A stretch of DNA of 32,204 nt from Pseudomonadota bacterium. GTDB taxonomy: Bacteria > Desulfobacterota > Desulfovibrionia > Desulfovibrionales > Desulfovibrionaceae. The position numbers and the translations under genes are program-made. The stretch's first letter is position 1. Every line of letters begins with the position of its first letter. The notes beneath the pieces were generated by a model. That model did not search any database. It saw nothing but the letters and a program-made list of their open reading frames with translations, and was not told the DNA's origin. Positions 1 through 13,691 of the stretch are shown here, in pieces. The stretch lies in NCBI GenBank assembly GCA_023435825.1, contig JAEZMB010000030.1, positions 1-32,204 on the forward strand. Direction: 5' to 3'.

Positions 1-76
1 CCCCCCCCCCCCCCGCCCCCCCGGGGGGGGGGGGGGGGCGGCGCCCCCCCCCCCCCCGGCTCCCTGGGAATCGACG
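1..76. other. G/C homopolymer palindromic stretch at the window edge
   Basis: The first 57 or so bases are runs of C, then G, then C, interrupted by single bases, so they form an extreme G/C inverted repeat just beyond the arylsulfatase stop codon. It could be a terminator-like hairpin for the minus-strand gene, a G/C-rich intergenic repeat or a sequencing/assembly artefact at a contig edge. The sequence alone does not distinguish these. The far right end of the window (32171-32204) is also a G/C-rich hairpin, though less extreme. Confidence 0.5.
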
Positions 77-2572
77 CTATTCGCTCACCTTGTTGTTGCG
101 CTGGGCCTGTTCCAGCTTCTTCACATCTTCCGGCGAGAGCTTGGGCCGGTCGATGGTCAGGGTGATCTTGTCGATCTTGCCGGTAAAGGCGAACGGCGGC
201 TTGTAGTCCGCGTCGTTGACGCCGGTCAGCGTGTCCGAGCCCACGTCCAGAGCCTCGTCCCATTGCAGGATAAACGGCAGGGTATGTTCCATCTTCTGGG
301 TGTCCACGGCCTGGCCGTCCACCTTGAGCACGCCCGTTCCGCCGCGTCCGACGCCCGAGAAGTTATTGAACGCCAGTGTCCCCATGCCTAAGCCGTCATA
401 GGTAAAGTCGAATTCCAGCACATGCTTGCCGGGTGTGAGTTCCGGGCCTTCCCAGCGCACGCGCTTGAGGTCGACCAGATTCCACAGGAACACGGGCTTG
501 CCCTTGAGGACATAGAAGCCATAGCCGGCGAAGCGGCCGCCCTGGGTGATGAGCATGCCTTCGCCGCCGCTTGCCGGAATCTCCACCTCGGCCTTGAAGT
601 TGTAGGAAGCGTCGAGGATCGACGGCGCATCGCCGTTGGGCGTGCCGGTCAGCGGCAGCGTCCAGGTAAAAACGTTTCGACCCGCTGTGATGCTCGGCCG
701 CGGGGTGATCATGCGCGTCGCCACGGAGGTATCCAGCGGCAGCACCTGGTACTTCTTGGCCTCTTGCATGAACAGCGCCTGCATCTGCTTGACCTTGTCC
801 GGATGCTTGGCGGCCAGATCCGTGGACTGGGTCCAGTCGGCGTTGAGGTCATAGAGTTCCCAGGGGAAGGTCATGGGATCCTTGGCCGGAGACATCATGT
901 CCCAGGGCGGCCGCATGACCTTGGTGCTGGCCAGCCAGCCCTCATGGTAGAGGGCCCGGTCGCCGAACATTTCAAAGTACTGTGTCTTGTGCGTCGAGGG
1001 CGCCTTGGCGTTTTTCGCATCGAACGTATAGGCCATGCTCACGCCTTCGATGGGGCTTTGCTTGATGCCGTCCACGGTCTTGGGCTGCTTGACGCCCGTG
1101 GCTTCCAGGATGGTGGGCACGATGTCGATGACGTGGTGGAACTGGTGGCGGATGCCGCCCTTGTCCGTGATGTGGCCGGGCCAGGAGATAGCCATGCCCT
1201 GGCGCACGCCGCCCAGGTGGGAGGCGATCTGCTTGGTCCAGCTGAAAGGCGTGTCAAAAGCCCAGGCCCAGGGCACGGCCATGTGGTTGTAGGTCTTGTC
1301 GGAGCCCCAGACGTCGTAGAAGTACTTGAGCTGGTCTTCCACGGGCACGGTGACGCCGTTGAACATGGCCACTTCGTTGGGCGTGCCGACAAGGGTGCCT
1401 TCGGAACTCGTGCCGTTGTCGCCGTTGATGTAGATGATGAGCGTATTGTCGAGCTTGCCCATGTCCTCCACGGCCTGGATGACGCGACCGATCTCATGAT
1501 CGGTGTAGGCCACATAGGCGGCGAAGACGTCGGCCTGGCGCACGAACATCTTTTTTTCGTCGTCGGTGAGCGTCTCCCACTTCTTCAGGAGATCGTCCGG
1601 CCAGGGAGTCAACTTGGCGTCGGCCGGGATGACGCCGAGCTTTTTCTGGTTGGCGAAGATCTCCTCGCGCAGGGCGTTCCAACCCTTGTCGAACAGATGC
1701 ATGTCGCTGATCTTCTGGATCCATTCCGGGGTCGGATGGTGCGGCGCGTGGGTGCCGCCGGGCACGTAGTAGACAAAAAACGGCTGGTCCGGGGACAGGG
1801 CGTTCAAGCGGTTCATGTAGGCGATGGCGTCGTCGGCCATGGCCGTGGTCAGGTTCCAGCCGGGCTTGTCCAGGAAGGGGTAGATCTGGGTGGTGTTGCG
1901 GAAGAGGTTGGGCTCCCACTGGTTGGCGTCGCCGCCCACGAAGCCGTAGAAGTACTCAAATCCCATGCCGATGGGCCACTGATCGAAGGGGCCGTCCTGG
2001 CTGGCCTGGAAGGCCGGGGTGTTGTGGTCCTTGCCGAACCAGGAGGTGCGGTAGCCGTTGTCTTTCAGGATGCGGCCGATGGTGGCCTTGTCCTTGGTGA
2101 TGAAGCTGTCGTAGCCGGGATAGCCCGTGGCCTGCTCGGCGATGACGCCAAAGCCCACGGAGTGGTGGTTGCGGCCGGTGATGAGCGCGGCGCGCGTGGG
2201 CGAACACAGGGCCGTGGAGTGGAAGTTGGTGTAGCGCAGCCCTTGCCCGGCGATGCGGTCCAGGGCCGGGGTGGGGATGACGCCGCCAAAGGTGCTCGGC
2301 ACGCCGTAACCCGAGTCGTCGGTCATGATGAGGAGCACGTTGGGCGCGCCCTTGGGCGGCACGATGCGCGCCGGCCAGTAAGGTTTGGACTGGGGCGCGG
2401 TGTCCTTGATGACGCCGCCGAATTTCTGCGGCGGGGCCGGGAGCTGGTCGCCGGGAATGGCGACGGTGGCGCTCGGCGAGCCGGGCGGCCCTCCCGGCTG
2501 GGCGGCGACCGGGGCCGAGGCCAAGGCGGCCAGGCAACACGCGGTCAAAAACATGGCGAAGATGCGTCCCAT
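77..2572 (-). CDS. Periplasmic arylsulfatase (sulfatase family S1, formylglycine type)
   Basis: This 831-residue sulfatase hydrolyses sulfate esters, probably in the periplasm. I start it at 2572 rather than at the upstream ATG (2599) because GGAGG (2578-2582) lies 5 bases before this ATG and the protein then begins directly with a signal peptide ending near APVAAQ. Visible family features are the metal-binding DD (85-86) in IMTDDSGYG, the formylglycine signature CSPTRAALITGR with Cys123, the downstream FGKDHN block and a later NGDNGTSSEG metal-site block. The long C-terminal region (about 620-831) is a beta-rich extension seen in the larger AtsA-like sulfatases. In an anaerobe, Cys123 would need a radical-SAM maturase (anSME); none is encoded here. 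The gene follows a secreted protein of unknown function on the same strand with a 147-bp gap. The natural substrate cannot be told from sequence. Confidence 0.93.
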   Translation of the reverse strand: MGRIFAMFLTACCLAALASAPVAAQPGGPPGSPSATVAIPGDQLPAPPQKFGGVIKDTAPQSKPYWPARIVPPKGAPNVLLIMTDDSGYGVPSTFGGVIPTPALDRIAGQGLRYTNFHSTALCSPTRAALITGRNHHSVGFGVIAEQATGYPGYDSFITKDKATIGRILKDNGYRTSWFGKDHNTPAFQASQDGPFDQWPIGMGFEYFYGFVGGDANQWEPNLFRNTTQIYPFLDKPGWNLTTAMADDAIAYMNRLNALSPDQPFFVYYVPGGTHAPHHPTPEWIQKISDMHLFDKGWNALREEIFANQKKLGVIPADAKLTPWPDDLLKKWETLTDDEKKMFVRQADVFAAYVAYTDHEIGRVIQAVEDMGKLDNTLIIYINGDNGTSSEGTLVGTPNEVAMFNGVTVPVEDQLKYFYDVWGSDKTYNHMAVPWAWAFDTPFSWTKQIASHLGGVRQGMAISWPGHITDKGGIRHQFHHVIDIVPTILEATGVKQPKTVDGIKQSPIEGVSMAYTFDAKNAKAPSTHKTQYFEMFGDRALYHEGWLASTKVMRPPWDMMSPAKDPMTFPWELYDLNADWTQSTDLAAKHPDKVKQMQALFMQEAKKYQVLPLDTSVATRMITPRPSITAGRNVFTWTLPLTGTPNGDAPSILDASYNFKAEVEIPASGGEGMLITQGGRFAGYGFYVLKGKPVFLWNLVDLKRVRWEGPELTPGKHVLEFDFTYDGLGMGTLAFNNFSGVGRGGTGVLKVDGQAVDTQKMEHTLPFILQWDEALDVGSDTLTGVNDADYKPPFAFTGKIDKITLTIDRPKLSPEDVKKLEQAQRNNKVSE

Positions 2573-2676
2573 GACGTCCTCCGAGGGTTTGTTCCGCACT
2601 TGGCCTCAGGGCCTACGTCGCCACAAGCTCAGCTGGAATACGCCAGCAACCGCCTTCCCTGCGCAACAGCCGGCCC

Positions 2677-2709
2677 GGGGAGGCTCGCGCCGGCCGGGCG
2701 AGCCTCCCC
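2677..2709 (-). terminator. Hairpin after the secreted unknown-function gene
   Basis: A perfect 12-bp inverted repeat (GGGGAGGCTCGC at 2677-2688, its complement at 2698-2709) with a 9-base G/C loop lies just beyond the stop of the minus-strand gene ending at 2720. No U-tract follows, so it may be a weak or Rho-assisted terminator, or an attenuator between this gene and the sulfatase downstream. Confidence 0.5.
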
Positions 2710-2719
2710 GAAATCGGCG

Positions 2720-3958
2720 TCAGTACGGCTGGCCGAGCAGCCGCTGGGCGCTATTGTCCCGCACCGTCCAGCCCATGGCCCGCAGATTGCGGGCAAAGGC
2801 CGGGCTGACCTTGCCGGCGGCCCAGAGCTCCACGCCGGACGTCGGCATGGTCTGGGCCAAGGCGTTGAAGGCCTGGGCGATGGCGGCGTTGGTCTCGGTC
2901 CAGAAGAAGCAGTCCGTGGGGAAGACCAGCACCAGCTTGCCGTCGGCGTTTACCGCCGCCACGTGCCGGCCCACCGGCACGAAGCCCGAAAGCGGCGCGA
3001 CATTGGCCTGATACCCGGCGTACATCCGGGCCATGCGCTGGCGGAAGTTGGCCACGTCCGGGTCGCCGGTGTCGGCCAGGAAACTCACGAAGGCGGTCTT
3101 GTTGCCCACGGTCGGCAGGTTGCCCAGGGCGGCCACGACGAGGCTTTGCTGGGTCGGGGTGAAGGCCTGGTTGGCCACGAAATAGGCTGCGGCATCGGCG
3201 GAGACGCCCATGGCGGCGAGCTGGGCCTGGTTTTGCTGGGCGATGGTCACCGGCGAGGCGGTGAGGTCGATGTTGTTGAGCGTGGCCGTGGTCCCGGCGG
3301 CGGACACGGCGATGCCCACCCCGCCCGGAATCAGCGCGGCCAGGGCGTCGCCGGTGATGTTGCCGGCCGCGCCGGCCTGGGCCAGGGCGGTCAGGCGCGC
3401 CTGGACCAGGGGATTGGTGGTGTAGGGATCGACCCCGAACTGCTTGGCGTACTGCCGGGCCAGGGCCGGCACGCCGAGCAGCTTGGCCCCGGCCGAACCG
3501 CCGCCCGAGGAAATGTCCTGGCTCATGCTGGAAAACATCCGGCCCACGCCCGTAAACGCCCCGGTGATGGTCCCCAGGGGATTCTGGACGAGATCCACCG
3601 CGCCCTGCACGGTCTGTTCGCCTTTCTGCACGATGCCGCCGCCGAATTCCTGCAAGGCGTTCACCTGCGCCATCTTGGCCAGGGCGGCGGTCTCGGCGAT
3701 GCGCACGGCGAGCTGGGCCGTGGAGGCGGCCCGCACATCGCCGAATGGGGTGTGCAAGGTATAGATGTAGAGATAGCCGTCGGTGGTCACCACCGGATCA
3801 ACGACGTAATTGGGGCCGGACAGCATGTTCGGCGGCAGGATGGCGGCAGCCGGCGGAGCCGACGGCGTTTCATAGCCAGCGGCCGAAACCACGGCGGCCG
3901 GCCAGGCCAGACCAAGGGCGGCGGCCAGGACGAAAAGGCGGACAAGGCAACGATTCAT
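2720..3958 (-). CDS. Secreted protein of unknown function
   Basis: I do not recognise this 412-residue protein. The start at 3958 is favoured over the in-frame ATG at 4078 because GGAG lies 7 bases upstream and the protein then opens with a clear signal peptide (MNRCLVRLFVLAAALGLAWP, cleavage near VSAAG). The mature part is rich in Ala, Gly, Gln and Thr. It has a conserved-looking N-terminal block (about 35-80) reading YVVDPVVTTDGYLYIYTLHTP, a Gly/Ser-rich segment near 140-155, and a C-terminal globular part with a lone Cys in FPTDCFFW. No membrane segment is seen after the signal. It lies directly upstream of the arylsulfatase on the same strand, so an exported partner or a co-regulated function is possible, but this is only context. 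Confidence 0.8.
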   Translation of the reverse strand: MNRCLVRLFVLAAALGLAWPAAVVSAAGYETPSAPPAAAILPPNMLSGPNYVVDPVVTTDGYLYIYTLHTPFGDVRAASTAQLAVRIAETAALAKMAQVNALQEFGGGIVQKGEQTVQGAVDLVQNPLGTITGAFTGVGRMFSSMSQDISSGGGSAGAKLLGVPALARQYAKQFGVDPYTTNPLVQARLTALAQAGAAGNITGDALAALIPGGVGIAVSAAGTTATLNNIDLTASPVTIAQQNQAQLAAMGVSADAAAYFVANQAFTPTQQSLVVAALGNLPTVGNKTAFVSFLADTGDPDVANFRQRMARMYAGYQANVAPLSGFVPVGRHVAAVNADGKLVLVFPTDCFFWTETNAAIAQAFNALAQTMPTSGVELWAAGKVSPAFARNLRAMGWTVRDNSAQRLLGQPY

Positions 3959-4337
3959 GAACGATCTCCGGTTGGTGGGTAACGGTCTGTCCGAAAGGCG
4001 GACAACGGCGCGGTCCGGTTTTCGCCAACAGACACGCGCCCGCCCCGGCAAAACGGCGACGTCGGCCAAACGCGCCAAGCCGACTGGCCTGTTCCATACC
4101 AGAAAACGAAATGCCGTGTCTCACGAAAAAACGAAACGATTGATTCGAATGCGAAACGGGCCGGACAGTGAAAGGCCTTGGCGGCGGATGCAGCAGGTCA
4201 GGGTGCAGTCGTGCGGCGCAAGGCGCGGGCAAGACAGTCTCGGGCCTCGGGCGGATGGTCCCTGTACCGAGGCGCGGTCGTAGGGCGCAACGTGTGGGCT
4301 CGGCAACGCAACGCCTTGGCGGCGGTCCCGGCGCTGC
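3959..4337. other. 379-bp gene-free region upstream of the secreted unknown-function gene
   Basis: No convincing gene was found. An AT-richer patch at about 4100-4150 stands out from GC-rich surroundings and contains a short direct repeat listed separately. The promoter of the minus-strand secreted-protein/sulfatase pair probably lies here, but I could not place reliable -35/-10 boxes. Confidence 0.5.
4103..4136 (-). promoter_or_regulatory. Direct repeat, possible activator site
   Basis: AAAACGAAA occurs at 4103-4111 and again at 4128-4136, 25 bp apart, inside the only AT-rich patch upstream of the secreted-protein/sulfatase genes. Direct half-sites about two helical turns apart are usual for AraC-family regulators, and one is encoded next door (4338-5327). 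The repeat is short and could be chance. Confidence 0.25.
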
Positions 4338-5327
4338 TTACCGTTGGCGTTTGCCGGCGGTCGCCGACGGCGTTTCGCCGTAGCGCTTCCGGTAGAGACG
4401 GGCGAAAAGCCCCTGGGAGGCAAAGCCGCAGGCCAGGGCCACGGACAACACCGTCACCCCCGGGTCGGCCTGGCGCAGCATGTCCCTGGCCCGGGCCAGA
4501 CGGCATTCCCGCAAAAAGGCCGAGGGCGAATAGCCCCGATGCCTGCGGAAGGCGAGCTGGATGGAGCGCACGCCAAGGCCGGTCAAGTCGGCCAGGTCGG
4601 TCAGGCGCAGGGGCTTGTCGGCGTTGGCCTCGATGTAGGCCTCGGACAGGGTGACGACCTTGGGCGCGGCCGGCGGCGCGGTGTTTTCGAACAGATGCCG
4701 GCCGTTGTGGTCCAGGCAGGCGAGCAGTCCGGCCAGGAGGAGTTGATCGTACTGGGTCGTCAGCATCGGCTCCCGGGCCAAGCCCGTGTCCTGCTCGAAC
4801 TGGCTGACGATATGCTCGATGATGGCCAGCAGGCGTTGGGCGAGGGGACTTGCCAGCGCGACCTGGGGGGCGAAGGCCAGCGGATGGGGCAGCGGCTTTC
4901 CGGCCGTTTTTTCCAGCAACGATTCTATGGCAAACCGGCCAAAACGGATGGTCATGCTGTTGTAGAAATCGTTGATGGCAATGGTCGAGGGCAGGTTGAA
5001 ATCCAAAACCGCGCCGACGGCCCCCGGCAGACAGTGGACGTGCAGGTTTCGCGCCCGGACCGTAAGCCCGCCGTCATAGAGAAAGATAAAGACAAAGCTG
5101 GAATGCTCTTCCTCGGCCTTGATGGTGTACGATGAAGTCGCCACGGCGGGATTTATGGAAGCGCCGCCAAGATCGAGATAATTGTAGACAAGCTTGAACC
5201 GCTTTTTATCGGGCACGTCGACATAGCCGCTATGGAAATTCGCGGCAAGTGTTTCCTCAATGTCCTTGGCCGCCTGCGTATCAAGTGCCGCATAGCCGGC
5301 CAGACGGGGGAGGCAAAAGCGCGTCAT
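4338..5327 (-). CDS. AraC-family transcriptional regulator
   Basis: A 329-residue DNA-binding regulator. The N-terminal two-thirds resembles the AraC-binding-like sensor domain of FeaR-type proteins (about 20-200). The last 100 or so residues are a double helix-turn-helix: LTDLADLTGLGVRSIQLAFRR is the first, and a conserved second one covers VTVLSVALACGFASQGLFAR with the family ending of an RLYRKRYGETPS type. The ATG at 5327 is chosen because GGAG lies 9 bases upstream and the length then fits the family. An ATG at 5342 and the longer frame to 5546 lack ribosome-binding sites and encode low-complexity Arg/Ala residues. It is on the same strand as the secreted protein and sulfatase downstream, so it may control them; the ligand is unknown. 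Confidence 0.92.
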   Translation of the reverse strand: MTRFCLPRLAGYAALDTQAAKDIEETLAANFHSGYVDVPDKKRFKLVYNYLDLGGASINPAVATSSYTIKAEEEHSSFVFIFLYDGGLTVRARNLHVHCLPGAVGAVLDFNLPSTIAINDFYNSMTIRFGRFAIESLLEKTAGKPLPHPLAFAPQVALASPLAQRLLAIIEHIVSQFEQDTGLAREPMLTTQYDQLLLAGLLACLDHNGRHLFENTAPPAAPKVVTLSEAYIEANADKPLRLTDLADLTGLGVRSIQLAFRRHRGYSPSAFLRECRLARARDMLRQADPGVTVLSVALACGFASQGLFARLYRKRYGETPSATAGKRQR

Positions 5328-5718
5328 GCGGATGGGCTCCATGCCGTGGAACAAAGCGCTTGGCCCGGCGCAGGCAACACCGCCCGCAAAAAGCCATGCA
5401 CAACCAACACGTTTCGGGTTGCCGCAAGAAACTACAATAAAGCTGTCGGCGCGACAAGCCGACGCCTCCCTGTCTTCGGACCCACGGCAATCTGGCCGGA
5501 ACACGCGCGCTACGTCCCGCCGCCCCCGACGGCAGGCGTGTTGCACGCCCGCCTGGCCGTCCCCCCCACGCCGTCACGGCTGGCGCAATCCTCCGCAAGC
5601 TCCGGGCTGGCGCGCTCCTCCGGAACCAGACGGCGCTTGGCCCGCCCGGGGCTGTCCCTGCGGGCGGTGGGCCGGGGCGCGCGCGACGCCGTGGGGCGCG
5701 CCCCGGCCGGGCCTCAGC
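5328..5718. other. 391-bp gene-free region upstream of the AraC-family gene
   Basis: This GC-rich stretch contains the thioesterase terminator at its right end. The left part (5400-5460) is AT-richer and probably holds the promoter of the AraC-family gene, but no clear boxes were found. No small gene with a plausible ribosome-binding site was seen. Confidence 0.4.
5670..5708 (-). terminator. GC-rich hairpin downstream of the thioesterase
   Basis: Perfect 13-bp arms (GGCCGGGGCGCGC at 5670-5682 and its complement at 5696-5708) enclose a 13-base loop. The hairpin lies 10 bases beyond the minus-strand thioesterase stop. It lacks a U-tract. Confidence 0.5.
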
Positions 5719-6138
5719 TCACTTGCCGCGCCGTATGTTGTAGACGCCGCGCCCCTCGGCCACGTGTTCGTCCGGGCTCCCGTCAGACCACAGCACCACC
5801 TGGGCGTTGCCGACCCGGTTGCCAATAAGGCGCACGGTGGCCTCGGCATAGAGGTCATGGGCCGTGGCCGGGCGCAGATAATCCACCCGCAGGTCGATGG
5901 TGGCGATGCGGTCATCGAGACTGCACCGGGTCCAGACGGCAAACCCGGCGCAGACATCGGCCAGGGTGGAGATGACGCCGCCATGAATGGCGGGCCGCCG
6001 CGTGTCGCCGATGAGGTCCTCGCGAAAGGGAATAAAAAGCCGGACACGGCCTTCCTCGACGGCGGCCACGCGGATGCCGAGCATTTTCTGAAACGGCAGG
6101 CCATTTTCGATCAAATCAGCAAGTGCCCTGAAGTTCAT
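5719..6138 (-). CDS. PaaI-type hotdog-fold acyl-CoA thioesterase
   Basis: A 139-residue single hotdog domain of the size of PaaI/YbdB-like thioesterases, which hydrolyse aryl- or acyl-CoA in the cytoplasm. The family motif HGGVISTLADVCAGFA (His, Gly-Gly, then Asp on the central helix) is at about 53-68, followed by IDLRVDYLRPA, the usual second strand. The start at 6138 has a GAGGAG just upstream (gap 3-5 bases), and a long upstream in-frame extension is rejected as non-coding. It is divergent from the glutaredoxin gene. The substrate cannot be deduced. Confidence 0.9.
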   Translation of the reverse strand: MNFRALADLIENGLPFQKMLGIRVAAVEEGRVRLFIPFREDLIGDTRRPAIHGGVISTLADVCAGFAVWTRCSLDDRIATIDLRVDYLRPATAHDLYAEATVRLIGNRVGNAQVVLWSDGSPDEHVAEGRGVYNIRRGK

Positions 6139-6245
6139 GTTCTCCTCACGAAAACAACGGGATGGAATTTCCGGGAATGCTATCCGACTCGCCGGCGTTT
6201 GGGAACCGGACCGCCCTGGAAGCCGTGGCCCTGGCAACCGGTGGA

Positions 6246-6271
6246 GACAAAACGCCACACTGTTTTTTGTC
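6246..6271. promoter_or_regulatory. Inverted repeat in the divergent thioesterase/glutaredoxin intergenic region
   Basis: GACAAAA at 6246-6252 and TTTTGTC at 6265-6271 form a 7-bp dyad about 107 bases upstream of the thioesterase start. It could be an operator for the divergent pair. Only the symmetry and location support this. Confidence 0.2.
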
Positions 6272-6334
6272 ATGGACCGCCACAAACCATCATCGACCTG
6301 GACAAGACACAACACCCATCACAGCCCATTTCTC

Positions 6335-6363
6335 TTGACCAAAAGTCCATGGACAGGGATAAG
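6335..6363 (+). promoter_or_regulatory. Sigma-70-like promoter of the glutaredoxin gene
   Basis: TTGACC (6335-6340), a 17-base spacer and GATAAG (6358-6363) match the -35/-10 pattern at 5/6 and 4/6 positions. Transcription would begin near 6370, leaving a leader of about 45 bases before the ATG. The -10 region lies inside the second copy of an imperfect direct repeat (6301-6320 and 6358-6376: GACAAGACACAACACCCATC against GATAAGACGAACACCTATC), which may be a regulator site. Confidence 0.45.
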
Positions 6364-6413
6364 ACGAACACCTATCCACCCCTTGGACACACCAAACACC
6401 GGAGACGGCATCC

Positions 6414-6710
6414 ATGCCTGCCAAAGTAAAAATCTACACCCTGTCAACCTGCTCGCACTGCACACAGGCCAAAGAGTTTCTCGACGAACGCAATGTCCCC
6501 TATGACCCCGTCAACGTGGACTTCATGTCCGGCGACGAGCGAACCCAGGCCATGGACACCCTGCGCAAGCTCAACCCGGCCATCACGTTCCCGACCGTCA
6601 TCATCGGCGAAAAGGTTGTCGTGGGCTTTCGCCGCGAAGAACTTGAAGCCGCCCTCAAGGAAGCCGGCTTCGACACTGAAGTCAAAACGCCGACTTGGCC
6701 GCATCCATAA
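6414..6710 (+). CDS. Glutaredoxin-family protein
   Basis: A 98-residue thioredoxin-fold protein with the redox motif CSHC (residues 13-16) in YTLSTCSHCTQAKEFLDE, the cis-Pro TFPTVIIG (about 58-65) and the GF..EEL.AAL ending of the family. It probably reduces disulfides or handles thiol adducts in the cytoplasm. The CSHC centre differs from the CPYC of classical glutaredoxins; many anaerobes carry such variants, and the reductant may be thioredoxin reductase-like rather than glutathione. GGAG lies 9 bases before the ATG. The gene has its own promoter and is not obviously in an operon. Confidence 0.92.
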   Translation: MPAKVKIYTLSTCSHCTQAKEFLDERNVPYDPVNVDFMSGDERTQAMDTLRKLNPAITFPTVIIGEKVVVGFRREELEAALKEAGFDTEVKTPTWPHP

Positions 6711-7055
6711 CCGAAAAGCACTGCAGCAGCACAGGTGCAACACGGAAGGCGAAAGAACAAGACCATCGCCACGAACACAATTTCTTGTCAGGTGGCGATC
6801 GCAGACGCTCCACAGCCGGATTTCCAGACCGACTACGACGTCTTCCCATCCCCAGTCACCAGGCAGGCGAACGCCAAGGACAACACTCCATTCAAATAAG
6901 ATACATTCTCTAGCATAAAGAATTCGAAGCCCAAGACCCGGATCGTTCGTCCAAAACAGCGCCCCGGGATAGACGAACCGCTGCTTGCGTTGTATGGTGT
7001 TGGCCCCGACATGACGGCAAAACCATTCAACTTGGAATAGTGCGGGATATCCCCA
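6711..7055. other. 345-bp gene-free region before the giant kinase
   Basis: No gene is supported: open frames here lack ribosome-binding sites and recognisable content. It must hold the end of the glutaredoxin transcript and the promoter for the kinase. I saw no clear hairpin terminator and no -24/-12 or convincing -35/-10 pair. Confidence 0.4.
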
Positions 7056-13484
<6,429 letters not shown>

Positions 13485-13691
13485 TGTGCTGCGCCAGGAG
13501 CCGCTTCCGCCGGGTGCAGGCGGCCAACGCCCCGCAGCGGCGTGGCGGCTCTTTCGCCGGCTGGAACGTGAGCGCAACAACGACAAGGTCGTCGGGCTGG
13601 AAGCCTTGGCCAAAGACCCGGCTTGACGCCCCGGGCATGATCTTTCACCTGTGGGTGCGAGGTCTCTCTCCATCCCCATTGGAAGGTCGCC

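Noticed and set aside
422..3982. Plus-strand open frame of 1186 codons
   Set aside because: It lies opposite two clearly recognisable minus-strand genes (arylsulfatase and signal-peptide protein). Its translation is low-complexity Gly/His/Arg, as expected for the antisense of high-GC coding DNA.
6960..7055. Sigma-54 (-24/-12) promoter for the giant kinase
   Set aside because: GG and GC dinucleotides are frequent here but no pair has the required spacing with the TGGC and TTGC context.
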